Shown: positions 1 through 5,951, counted from the stretch's first letter. The stretch: 6,628 nucleotides of DNA from an uncultured Oscillospiraceae bacterium (GCA_934569425.1 CAKTKM010000082.1:1-6628); one strand, 5' to 3'. Program-made: numbers and translations. The notes: generated by a model from the sequence alone, not told the origin.

Positions 1-246
1 CCGGAGAGCGTGCCGTCCCTGATCCAGAACGTGACCATCGCGCTGACCACCATTCTGGGCTACTCCGCCATGAGCGGTATCATCGGCGGCGGCGGTCTGG
101 GCAAGATCGCCATCGACTATGGCTACTATCGGTACAAGTACCTGGTAATGCTGGTGGCCGTGGTGATCCTGGTGATCCTGGTGCAGCTGTTCCAGAGCAT
201 CGGCACGTGGCTCAGCAAGAAGTGCGACAAGCGCCTGAAAAAGTGA
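1..246 (+). CDS. metI: MetI-type methionine ABC transporter permease, C-terminal part
   Basis: This is the last 81 codons of an inner-membrane permease; the start lies left of the window. The visible piece contains the stretch GYSAMSGIIGGGGLG and then IAIDYGYYRYKY, which closely resembles the end of MetI, the permease of the MetNIQ importer for methionine (including D-methionine and related compounds). A hydrophobic span (YLVMLVAVVILVILVQLF) is the final transmembrane helix, and the protein ends in a short basic cytoplasmic tail (KKCDKRLKK). In known operons metI is accompanied by the ATPase metN and lipoprotein metQ, expected upstream here but not visible. Two terminators follow directly, so it is the last gene of its unit and is not co-transcribed with the genes to the right, which converge on it. 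The family call is firm; the exact substrate is not shown by this fragment. Confidence 0.88.
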   Translation, partial: PESVPSLIQNVTIALTTILGYSAMSGIIGGGGLGKIAIDYGYYRYKYLVMLVAVVILVILVQLFQSIGTWLSKKCDKRLKK

Positions 247-252
247 AAGAGA

Positions 253-296
253 GCAAAAAGGAAGGACCCTTGCGGGTCCTTCCTTTTTGCTTTTTT
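253..296 (+). terminator. Rho-independent terminator of the metI unit
   Basis: A perfect 17-bp stem pairs 253-269 with 274-290 around a TTGC loop and is followed by a run of six T (291-296). It begins 6 bases after the metI stop codon. The outer stem pairs an A run with a T run, so on the plus strand the terminator also has a T tract inside its 3' arm. Termination of plus-strand transcription is the clear role. Confidence 0.93.
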
Positions 297-321
297 GGGG
301 GAGGCGAGGTGTGTTCCGGTC

Positions 322-355
322 AAAAAAAGAGACGCCCGCGGGCGTCTCTTTTTTT
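322..355. terminator. Bidirectional terminator between metI and ptb
   Basis: A self-complementary hairpin has AAAAAAAGAGACGCCC (322-337) pairing with its exact complement at 340-355. The loop is effectively CGCG. Because the A run and T run lie at the two ends, transcripts from either strand end in a T tract after a GC-rich stem. It would terminate the leftward buk-ptb transcript about 60 bases after the ptb stop and back up the metI terminator for rightward transcription. Confidence 0.92.
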
Positions 356-413
356 GCTTTTGGTTGTCAGAACAGGCGCAGCTGCAGCGTCTTTTGGGTC
401 ATGGTGCAGCGAG

Positions 414-1319
414 TTACTTCGCCAGAAGCACGCCCATGGCAAGAGATGCGTATTTGGAGGCGGGGTCGCTGGCGCGGGAAGGGAGAATGATGGGGGCGGC
501 CGTACCCATGACGATACCGGCATTGGAGGAGTGCAGGAGATAGTTCAGCGTCTTGGAGAAGGTATTGGCTACCTCGATAGAAGGCGCAAGGATAATATCC
601 GCCTGACCGGGCACATCGGAGACGATGCCCTTCTTTTTGGCGGCCTCGGCGGAGAGAATGTTGTCCATAGCAAGGGGGCCCTCCACCACGGCGTCTTTGA
701 ACGCGCCGCGATCGGCCATTTTGCACAGGCATGCGGCGTCGATGGTGGCCTGCATCTTGGGGTTCACCGTTTCCACGGCGGCAAGGCAGGCAGCCTTGGG
801 CGTTTCGATGCCCAGAGCATGGGCCACGTCAATGGCGTTGCGGAGAATGTCGGCCTTTTCCATGAGGGTGGGGGCGATGTTCAGGCCACCGTCGGTGCTG
901 ATGAGCAGGCGGTCAAAGCCGGGGATCTGCAGAACGATCAGGTGGCTGGCCAGGCGGCCGATGTTCAGACCCTTGGCCTTGTCCAATGCGTGCTTGAGCA
1001 GGGTGCCGGTGGAGACGGTGCCCTTCATGAGGATCTGATTTTTGCCGTCCCGGATGGAGGTAATGGCTGCCTCGATGGCCTGGTGGGTCTCCTCCACATG
1101 GCAGATGGAGACGGCGGACGCGGGAAGACCGATCTGCTCCAGAATGGGCAGGATGCGGGCCTGGTCTCCGAAAAGCTGGGCCGTAGCCAGACCGGACTCC
1201 AGCGCGTCCTTGACGGCCAGAAGGGTGTTCTTGTCATAGGGGACCGCCACGGCGATGCCCTTGCTGCCGCGCTCCTTGGCGCACTGGAGCAGCTGATCAA
1301 AGTTGCGGATGGGCTGCAT
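414..1319 (-). CDS. ptb: Phosphate butyryltransferase-type acyltransferase (Ptb)
   Basis: The 301-residue product belongs to the phosphate acetyl/butyryltransferase family, the same length as Clostridium Ptb. The family reaction is acyl-CoA + phosphate = acyl phosphate + CoA, in the cytoplasm. Family stretches visible include MKGTVSTGTLLKHAL (98-112), GFDRLLISTDGGLNIAP (134-150), VETVNPKM (182-189), KMADRGAFKDAVVEGPLAMD (200-219) and a C-terminal TAAPIILPSRA (273-283). The ATG at 1319 is preferred over an in-frame ATG at 1340 because AAAGGAAG (1334-1327) sits 7 bases before it, while nothing like a ribosome site precedes 1340. It follows buk by 49 bases on the same strand and probably shares its transcript. 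Butyryl-CoA is the textbook substrate, but family members also take branched and other acyl-CoAs. Next to iorAB the real substrate could be an arylacetyl-CoA; that is inference. Confidence 0.9.
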   Translation of the reverse strand: MQPIRNFDQLLQCAKERGSKGIAVAVPYDKNTLLAVKDALESGLATAQLFGDQARILPILEQIGLPASAVSICHVEETHQAIEAAITSIRDGKNQILMKGTVSTGTLLKHALDKAKGLNIGRLASHLIVLQIPGFDRLLISTDGGLNIAPTLMEKADILRNAIDVAHALGIETPKAACLAAVETVNPKMQATIDAACLCKMADRGAFKDAVVEGPLAMDNILSAEAAKKKGIVSDVPGQADIILAPSIEVANTFSKTLNYLLHSSNAGIVMGTAAPIILPSRASDPASKYASLAMGVLLAK

Positions 1320-1326
1320 AAGATAA

Positions 1327-1334
1327 CTTCCTTT
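1327..1334 (-). promoter_or_regulatory. Ribosome binding site that fixes the ptb start
   Basis: Reading leftward, AAAGGAAG stands 7 bases before the ATG at 1319. It lies inside the longer open frame that could begin at 1340, so it decides for the shorter 301-residue protein, which also matches the family length. Confidence 0.8.
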
Positions 1335-1368
1335 CTGCATTTACATTATATAAATATACCGTGCGGGC

Positions 1369-2430
1369 TTAATACTGCTTGGGCCGGACAGCGCCGGTAA
1401 GGACGCCGTGCAGGTAATAGGCCAGGCTGTCCATCTCCTCCTCGCCGGGCTTCAGGACGATGGGGGCCAGATAGGAGATGCGGTCCGTGACCAGCTTGAT
1501 AAAGGCCTGAGACTTGGCGATGCCGCCGGTGAGGACGATGGCATCCACCCGCCCGCTGAGCACGGCGGTCATGGCGGCGATCTCCTTGGACACCTGATAG
1601 GCCAGCGCTTCAAAAACTGCGGCACCGGTCTCGTCGCCGGCAGCCCACAGCTCCTCTACCTTGCGGAAGTCCTTGGTACCCAGATAGGCGGACACGCCGC
1701 CCTCGCCGTTGAGCATTTTCAGCACCTGCTGCTTTTCGTATTTTCCGGAGAAGCACAGCTTGGCCAGCTCCCAGCAGTTCAGCTGGCCGGAGCGGTCCAT
1801 GCTGAAGGAGCCCTCGCTGCGGCTGGTCGTGGAGTCGATCATACGGCCCTCCGCGTGGGCGGCGATGGAAATGCCGCCGCCCAGATGGGCTACCACCAAA
1901 CGGCACTGTTCATAGGGCTTGCCCAGCTCTTCTGCCACGGTACGGGCCACGCGCTTGTGGTTCAGCGTGTGGGTGCGGCCGTAGCGGGGCAGGAGCGGGT
2001 GGCCGGAGACACGGGCCAGGGGCTGCATTTCGTCCACAGTGATGGGGTCGGCGATATAGGCGGGCTTCCCTATCTTTTGGGCGAGGGCGTTGGCGATGAC
2101 GGCACCCAGATTGGCAGCGTGCTCGCCGTAGGTGTGGCTGCGCAGATCGCGGAGCATGGCGTCGTTGACTTCGTACACGCCGGAATCCACAGACCGCAGC
2201 AGGCCGCCGATAGCGATAATGCCGCTGACGGAGGAAAGCGGAATGTCCGCCTGCGCCAGCGCATCCGTGATGACGGCGGTGCGGTAGTCCATCTGGTCGA
2301 TGATGGAGGCATAAGGCTTCAGATCCTCCACGGGATGGGAGATGTTCTCCGAAAATTTTCTTATAAGTCCTTCATAGACCGCGATTTTGGTGGATGTAGA
2401 ACCAGGGTTGATGATCAGTAGATTTTCCAT
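1369..2430 (-). CDS. buk: Butyrate kinase-type acyl kinase, diverged (Buk)
   Basis: The 353-residue product (family about 355) belongs to the acetate/butyrate kinase part of the ASKHA superfamily. It would make ATP and a free acid from an acyl phosphate and ADP in the cytoplasm. The N-terminal phosphate-binding motif LLIINPGSTSTKIAVYE (4-20), HLGGGIS (182-188), the DRSG arginine (R213) and the C-terminal LTGGIAKS (300-307) are all present. The start at 2430 is set by AAAGGA 8 bases upstream and by the family N-terminus; the open frame runs 49 codons further but through the promoter. It is unusual at two sites compared with Clostridium and Bacillus Buk as I recall them. The RGGLLxP motif reads IGGLLRS (74-80), so the arginine is isoleucine 74, and the usual DGEGPFSPERSG reads SRSEGSFSMDRSG (203-215). 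It may therefore use a substrate other than butyryl phosphate. It is the first gene of a buk-ptb unit. Confidence 0.87.
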   Translation of the reverse strand: MENLLIINPGSTSTKIAVYEGLIRKFSENISHPVEDLKPYASIIDQMDYRTAVITDALAQADIPLSSVSGIIAIGGLLRSVDSGVYEVNDAMLRDLRSHTYGEHAANLGAVIANALAQKIGKPAYIADPITVDEMQPLARVSGHPLLPRYGRTHTLNHKRVARTVAEELGKPYEQCRLVVAHLGGGISIAAHAEGRMIDSTTSRSEGSFSMDRSGQLNCWELAKLCFSGKYEKQQVLKMLNGEGGVSAYLGTKDFRKVEELWAAGDETGAAVFEALAYQVSKEIAAMTAVLSGRVDAIVLTGGIAKSQAFIKLVTDRISYLAPIVLKPGEEEMDSLAYYLHGVLTGAVRPKQY

Positions 2431-2438
2431 AAAATGCG

Positions 2439-2444
2439 TCCTTT
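2439..2444 (-). promoter_or_regulatory. Ribosome binding site that fixes the buk start
   Basis: AAAGGA on the minus strand lies 8 bases before the ATG at 2430. It chooses this start over an in-frame ATG at 2577, whose extra 49 residues would be translated from promoter DNA and match no kinase N-terminus. Confidence 0.8.
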
Positions 2445-2479
2445 CTTCCGAGAATCGGCGGTTTTTGCCCTGTAAACGC

Positions 2480-2508
2480 AGTATAACACAAGGCTTTGAA
2501 AAAGGAAA
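2480..2508 (-). promoter_or_regulatory. Probable promoter of buk-ptb (extended -10)
   Basis: On the minus strand TATACT (2485-2480) is directly preceded by TGT, giving an extended -10 element. The -35 position at 17-base spacing (2508-2503) reads TTTCCT, a poor match, which an extended -10 can tolerate. Transcription would start near 2473, leaving a leader of about 43 bases before buk. The upstream side (2515-2560) is strongly AT-rich and is shared with the divergent iorA promoter. Confidence 0.55.
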
Positions 2509-2534
2509 GAAGAAATTATAAAATTTTTCTAATT

Positions 2535-2564
2535 TTACTATTGATTTTGGAATAAAAGTATAAT
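2535..2564 (+). promoter_or_regulatory. Probable promoter of iorAB
   Basis: A perfect TATAAT (2559-2564) is present. The -35 region at 18-base spacing reads TTACTA (2535-2540), only 3 of 6 matches to TTGACA, which suggests dependence on an activator or on the AT-rich upstream DNA. A TTGATT at 2541 is better as a sequence but only 12 bases away, too close. Transcription would start near 2571, giving a leader of about 80 bases before iorA. Confidence 0.55.
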
Positions 2565-2570
2565 ACAATA

Positions 2571-2582
2571 GATTCATGAATC
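2571..2582. promoter_or_regulatory. Candidate operator: perfect 12-bp palindrome at the iorA start site
   Basis: GATTCATGAATC is identical to its own reverse complement. It begins 6 bases after the TATAAT box, so it covers the expected first transcribed bases of iorA. That is a classic place for a repressor site, and it lies between two divergent units with related functions. No protein can be assigned to it from sequence alone; the PAS-HTH regulator downstream is the obvious candidate. I saw no second copy in the window. Confidence 0.4.
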
Positions 2583-2649
2583 AAACTGCATTTTCGAAGG
2601 ATACATATTACAACAATGATCATCCTGTTAGAAAGTGAGCGAATGACCC

Positions 2650-4416
2650 ATGAAACAAGTGATGCTGGGCAACGAGGCTATTGCCCGAGGCGCCTATGAA
2701 GCGGGCTGCTCGGTGGCTTCCGCCTATCCCGGGACTCCCAGTACGGAGATCCTGCAGAACCTCTCCAAATATAAAGAGGTATATTCCGAGTGGTCGGTCA
2801 ATGAAAAGGTAGCCGCCGAGGTGGCCATCGGCGCGTCCATGGCCGGCGCCAGAGCCATGGCAGCTATGAAGCATTTTGGCATGAACGTGGCCTCGGACGC
2901 GGTGTTCCCCTCCGTGTATATCGGCGCCACCGGTGGTCTGGTCTATATCTGCGCGGACGACCCCGGCATGAACAGCTCCGGTACGGAGCCGGACAGCCGC
3001 CACTTCGCGCCCCACATGAAAATGCCCATGCTGGAGCCGGCCGACAGCCAGGAGTGCAAGGACTACACCAAGCTGGCCTTTGACCTGTCCGAGCAGTTCG
3101 ACACCCCCGTTATGGTGCGCACTACTGTTCGCGTGAACCACGGCAGCAGCATCGTCTCGCTGGAGGACCGCGTGGAGGTGCCGGTGAAGCACTATGAGCG
3201 GAACATTATGAAGAACACCAATATCCCTGCCATGGCCCGCAACAAGCACAAGACCGTGGAGGAGCGGCTGGTGCGGCTGCAGGAGTACGCCAACACCTCT
3301 CCCCTGAACCGCATGGAGATGCACGACACCAAGATCGGCGTCATCTGCAGCGGTATCTGCTATCAGTACGCCCGCGAGGTGTTCGGCGAGGGCGCGTCCT
3401 ATCTGAAGCTGGGCTTTACCTATCCCATGCCGGACAAGCTGATCCGTGAGTTTGCAGAGAAGGTGGATAAGCTCATCGTACTGGAGGAGCTGGACCCCAT
3501 CGTGGAGGACTACGTAAAGGCGCTGGGCATTCCGTGCACCGGCAAAGATGTGCTGCCCCTGTATCTGGAGTACTCTGCCGACATTATCCGCCGCGCGTTT
3601 GGCCTGCCCACGGTGTCCGCTGCCTATCATGTGGAGACCGAGGCGCCTGTCCGTCCCGCCAGTTATTGCGCCGGATGTCCCCACCGCGGTATTTACCACG
3701 AGGTCAGCAAGTATAACGGCAAGATCGTTGCCACCGGCGACATCGGCTGCTACGCGCTGAACATCAATCCCCCCTTCAGCGTGACCCATACCCAGATCGA
3801 CATGGGCGGCAGCATTACGGCCGGCCATGGCTTCGAGCGGGTGGAACGGCAGGCTCAGCGGGGTCTGAAGGTGTTCTCCTTCATTGGCGATTCCACCTTC
3901 TTCCACTCCGGCATCACGGGTCTCATCAACGCCGTGTACAACGGCGCAAAGACCAGTATTTTCATTCTGGACAACAGCACCACCGGCATGACCGGCCATC
4001 AGGACAACCCTGTCACCGGCGTGACGCTGATGAAGGATGTGACCACCGCTGTGGACATCAAGACGCTGGTGCTGGGCTGCGGCGTGAAGCCGGAAAATGT
4101 GCGCACCGTGGACCCCTATGACCTGAAGGCCACCGCCGCCGTGGTGAAGGAGGCCTACGAGGCCGACGACCTGTTTGTGGTCATCGTGCAGCAGCCCTGC
4201 GCGCTGCTCAAGAGCGTGATCGCCCAGCGCAAGGGCAAGCACTGCCATGTCAACGCCGACAAGTGCAGAAACTGCAAGGTCTGCATCAACAAGACGGCTT
4301 GCCCTGCCCTGATGGTGGGCGAAAACAGCGTGTCCATTTCCAAGGAGGACTGCAACGGCTGCACCATCTGCCAGCAGATCTGCCCCTTTGGCGCCATTGA
4401 GAAGGAGGGCGAGTGA
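2650..4416 (+). CDS. iorA: Indolepyruvate:ferredoxin oxidoreductase, alpha subunit (IorA)
   Basis: The 588-residue product is the catalytic subunit of the 2-oxoacid oxidoreductase that converts aryl pyruvates plus CoA to aryl-acetyl-CoA, CO2 and reduced ferredoxin, using thiamine diphosphate. In order: an N-terminal pyrimidine-binding domain with LGNEAIARGA (6-15), YPGTPSTEI (26-34) and SEWSVNEKVA (46-55); a middle domain to about 320; CAGCPHRG (340-347); the thiamine diphosphate domain with GDIGCYAL (363-370), GDS (413-415) and DNSTTGMTG (441-449); and a C-terminal double 4Fe-4S ferredoxin domain. Cluster cysteines are 539, 542, 545, 551 and 568, 571, 574, 578, both ending in CP. All expected motifs are present, so the enzyme looks intact. 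A frame stop at 2644 makes 2650 the first possible ATG; its ribosome site (GTGAG, 2635-2639) is weak. The next gene starts 1 base after the stop. Phenylpyruvate and indolepyruvate are the usual substrates; preference here is unknown. Confidence 0.95.
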   Translation: MKQVMLGNEAIARGAYEAGCSVASAYPGTPSTEILQNLSKYKEVYSEWSVNEKVAAEVAIGASMAGARAMAAMKHFGMNVASDAVFPSVYIGATGGLVYICADDPGMNSSGTEPDSRHFAPHMKMPMLEPADSQECKDYTKLAFDLSEQFDTPVMVRTTVRVNHGSSIVSLEDRVEVPVKHYERNIMKNTNIPAMARNKHKTVEERLVRLQEYANTSPLNRMEMHDTKIGVICSGICYQYAREVFGEGASYLKLGFTYPMPDKLIREFAEKVDKLIVLEELDPIVEDYVKALGIPCTGKDVLPLYLEYSADIIRRAFGLPTVSAAYHVETEAPVRPASYCAGCPHRGIYHEVSKYNGKIVATGDIGCYALNINPPFSVTHTQIDMGGSITAGHGFERVERQAQRGLKVFSFIGDSTFFHSGITGLINAVYNGAKTSIFILDNSTTGMTGHQDNPVTGVTLMKDVTTAVDIKTLVLGCGVKPENVRTVDPYDLKATAAVVKEAYEADDLFVVIVQQPCALLKSVIAQRKGKHCHVNADKCRNCKVCINKTACPALMVGENSVSISKEDCNGCTICQQICPFGAIEKEGE

Positions 4417-4417
4417 T

Positions 4418-4996
4418 ATGTCGAATACGAAAGCCATCGCCATTGTAGGCGTAGGCGGTCAGGGCACCGTCCTGACCTCCGATATCCTGATCGAGGGCCT
4501 GGTGGATCTGGGCTATGACGTGAAAAAGACGGAGCAGCACGGTCTGTCCCAGCGCGGCGGCACCGTGAACTGCATGGTGAAGTACGGCGACGCCGTATAC
4601 GCGCCCCTCATCGCCGAGGGCGAGGCGGATGTGGTGCTGGCCTTTGAGAAGATCGAGGCCATCCGCTGGCTGAAGCTGCTGAAAAAGGGCGGCACCATCA
4701 TCGTGAACAGCTTCGAGATCCTGCCGATCCCCGTAAAGATGGGCAAGGCCGCCTATCCTCACGACGCCATCGAGCAGCTCTCTCAGCAGGTGGAGCATGT
4801 CTGTGCGCTGAACGCCACGGCGGAGGCGGAAAAGCTGGGGACCGTGCGGGTGGCCAGTATCATCCTGCTGGGCGCACTGGTGAAAAAGCTGGGACTGGAG
4901 AGCTATGACTGGCAGTCCCTGATCCGTAAGAAGGTGCCCGCCAAGTTTTTGGAGGCAAACCTGAAAGCCTACGAGGTCGGTCTGCAGAGCGTATAA
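4418..4996 (+). CDS. iorB: Indolepyruvate:ferredoxin oxidoreductase, beta subunit (IorB)
   Basis: The 192-residue product is the gamma-type (POR/KOR catalytic domain) partner of IorA, a cytoplasmic subunit that completes the enzyme. It shows the glycine-rich start IVGVGGQGTVLTSDIL (9-24), the highly conserved EQHGLSQRGG (39-48) and VASIILLGALVKKLGL (145-160), the length and pattern of stand-alone IorB. The ATG at 4418 is 1 base after the iorA stop and has a near-perfect AAGGAGG (4402-4408) inside the end of iorA, so the two genes are translationally coupled. An upstream in-frame start at 4388 would overlap the ferredoxin domain of iorA and has no such site. A hairpin terminator follows about 75 bases downstream. 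Confidence 0.94.
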   Translation: MSNTKAIAIVGVGGQGTVLTSDILIEGLVDLGYDVKKTEQHGLSQRGGTVNCMVKYGDAVYAPLIAEGEADVVLAFEKIEAIRWLKLLKKGGTIIVNSFEILPIPVKMGKAAYPHDAIEQLSQQVEHVCALNATAEAEKLGTVRVASIILLGALVKKLGLESYDWQSLIRKKVPAKFLEANLKAYEVGLQSV

Positions 4997-5071
4997 GCGC
5001 GGGATTGAGCCCTCCCATACAATTACTTACTTTTTCTACATTTTTTCTTACCCCTCATATGCCTCATGCGG

Positions 5072-5101
5072 AAAGAGTCCAGGCGCAGCCTGGGCTCTTT
5101 T
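5072..5101 (+). terminator. Terminator of iorAB
   Basis: AAAGAGTCCAGGC (5072-5084) pairs with GCCTGGGCTCTTT (5088-5100) across a GCA loop, with one T-G wobble. The T tail is short (TTTT ending at 5101), so it may be leaky. It lies about 75 bases after iorB and just before the promoter of the regulator gene. Confidence 0.75.
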
Positions 5102-5130
5102 CACATCAGAAAAAATTTCTAAAAACGGAG

Positions 5131-5159
5131 TAGCCATACGGGAAAAACTGTGCTATGAT
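5131..5159 (+). promoter_or_regulatory. Probable promoter of the PAS-HTH regulator
   Basis: TAGCCA (5131-5136) and TATGAT (5154-5159) are 17 bases apart, and TGC directly precedes the -10 box, making it an extended -10 element. Transcription would start near 5166, only about 30 bases before the coding start. A second TATAAT at 5163-5168 has no -35 partner that I can see. An upstream CTTTTCAC...GAAAAAA motif (5097-5115) recurs before the aminotransferase promoter. Confidence 0.6.
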
Positions 5160-5183
5160 GATTATAATAAATTTTGAACAGGC

Positions 5184-5188
5184 GGGAG
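5184..5188 (+). promoter_or_regulatory. Ribosome binding site that fixes the regulator start
   Basis: GGGAG lies 6 bases before the ATG at 5195. It falls within the longer frame that could open with TTG at 5174, so the ATG at 5195 is preferred. Confidence 0.7.
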
Positions 5189-5194
5189 CTTCGT

Positions 5195-5848
5195 ATGGAA
5201 CTAACAACCAGATTGACCCAGATCGCCAAGGGGATCGCACTGGCGCTGGGCGACCAGTGCGAGGCGGTGGTGCACGACAAGGACCGCCGCATCGCTTTTA
5301 TCGCCAACGGCCATATCTCCGGGCGAGAGGCAGGCCAGGTGATGGAGGAGAGCGTGTTCGACTATTTTCAGGACATCGCCCGAGAAAACGGTGGTACGGC
5401 GGTACGCCTGACCCGCAAGGAGGACGGCGAGCTGCACAAATCCACCACTATGATGTTTTTCGATGAAAACGGGGAGTATGAGGCCATGCTGTGCTTCACT
5501 ATGAACCTGACGGCGCTGAATCAGGCCAGAAAAATGCTGGATTCTATGATGAACGTGCTGCCGTTCGAGGACAGAGAGGTCTCCGGTACTGACCTGAGCA
5601 TCAGCGACTACACCCATCTGGTGATCGCGGACATCATCAAAAACGTGGGAAAGCCCTCTACCCTGGGCCCCAAGGAGATCAAACTGCGCATTATCCGCAA
5701 GCTGGAGGAAAAGGGCGTCTTTCAGTTGAAGGATTCCGTGCCGCAGGTGTGCGAGTTGCTGGATATTTCTCAGGCCACGCTGTACAACTATCTGCGTGAG
5801 GTGCGGACACAGGGCTCCGGATTTTTGCAGATCGCAGGCGTCAATTAA
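5195..5848 (+). CDS. YheO/DauR-type PAS-HTH transcriptional regulator
   Basis: The 217-residue protein has the two-domain layout of the YheO family. An N-terminal PAS-like ligand domain spans about residues 5-115 (CEAVVHDKDRRIAFIANGHI at 22-41; MMFFDENGEYEAMLCFTMNL at 86-105). A C-terminal helix-turn-helix domain (HTH_22 type) spans about 150-208, with KLRIIRKLEEKGVFQLK (163-179) and the DNA-reading segment VPQVCELLDISQATLYNYLREVR (182-204). It should be a cytoplasmic DNA-binding regulator that senses a small molecule. The described relative DauR controls D-arginine breakdown, but the ligand here cannot be read from sequence. It has its own promoter and terminator, and sits between iorAB and an aminotransferase gene, so control of one or both is a reasonable inference. 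No catalytic role is seen. Confidence 0.86.
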   Translation: MELTTRLTQIAKGIALALGDQCEAVVHDKDRRIAFIANGHISGREAGQVMEESVFDYFQDIARENGGTAVRLTRKEDGELHKSTTMMFFDENGEYEAMLCFTMNLTALNQARKMLDSMMNVLPFEDREVSGTDLSISDYTHLVIADIIKNVGKPSTLGPKEIKLRIIRKLEEKGVFQLKDSVPQVCELLDISQATLYNYLREVRTQGSGFLQIAGVN

Positions 5849-5860
5849 AATATTATTCTA
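5849..5860 (+). repeat. Direct repeat copy 1 (AATATTATTCTA)
   Basis: This 12-base string, starting right at the end of the regulator gene, recurs exactly at 5992-6003 downstream of the aminotransferase promoter. The pair brackets the terminator and promoter between the two genes. It is AT-rich, so chance is possible. Confidence 0.5.
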
Positions 5861-5878
5861 CTATTGTGAAAATAGATT

Positions 5879-5910
5879 AAGAAGTCTGCACAATCGCAGG
5901 CTTCTTTTTT
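5879..5910 (+). terminator. Terminator of the regulator gene
   Basis: An 11-bp stem pairs 5879-5889 with 5896-5906 across an ACAATC loop with one T-G wobble, and ends in a run of six T (5905-5910). It begins 30 bases after the regulator stop, so the aminotransferase downstream needs its own promoter, which is visible. Confidence 0.88.
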
Positions 5911-5951
5911 CTGCACTTTTCACGAAAAAACAGGAAACCGTAAAATGAGTA

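Noticed and set aside
367..402. An 11-codon minus-strand frame (MTQKTLQLRLF) just after ptb
   Set aside because: No ribosome site, very short, and lies between the ptb stop and its terminator; probably chance.
538..551. Antisense small RNA or CRISPR-like repeat signals within coding regions
   Set aside because: I saw no regularly spaced repeats, promoter-terminator pairs or spacer structure anywhere within the genes.
207..1400. A 397-codon plus-strand frame running from the metI end through both terminators and across ptb
   Set aside because: It would have to be translated through two strong terminators and is antisense to a well supported Ptb; composition is typical of a shadow frame.
1408..2421. 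A 337-codon plus-strand frame opposite buk
   Set aside because: Low-complexity G/A/H/V-rich translation lying wholly within the kinase gene; no ribosome site or family resemblance.
2541..2564. TTGATT paired with TATAAT as the iorA promoter
   Set aside because: Only 12 bases separate them, too few for a vegetative promoter; the weaker TTACTA at 18 bases was listed instead.
2616..2623. Palindrome ATGATCAT in the iorA leader
   Set aside because: Only 8 bases and inside a start-codon-like context; such short palindromes are frequent by chance.
2571..2649. Riboswitch or T-box leader in front of iorA
   Set aside because: The leader is about 80 bases, has no T-box sequence, no terminator-antiterminator pair and no known riboswitch core that I can recognise.
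2620..4443. A 607-codon open frame on the minus strand opposite iorA
   Set aside because: It is a codon-bias shadow of the GC-rich iorA gene: histidine-, glycine- and alanine-rich with no recognisable domain, while the plus strand encodes an intact IorA with all motifs.
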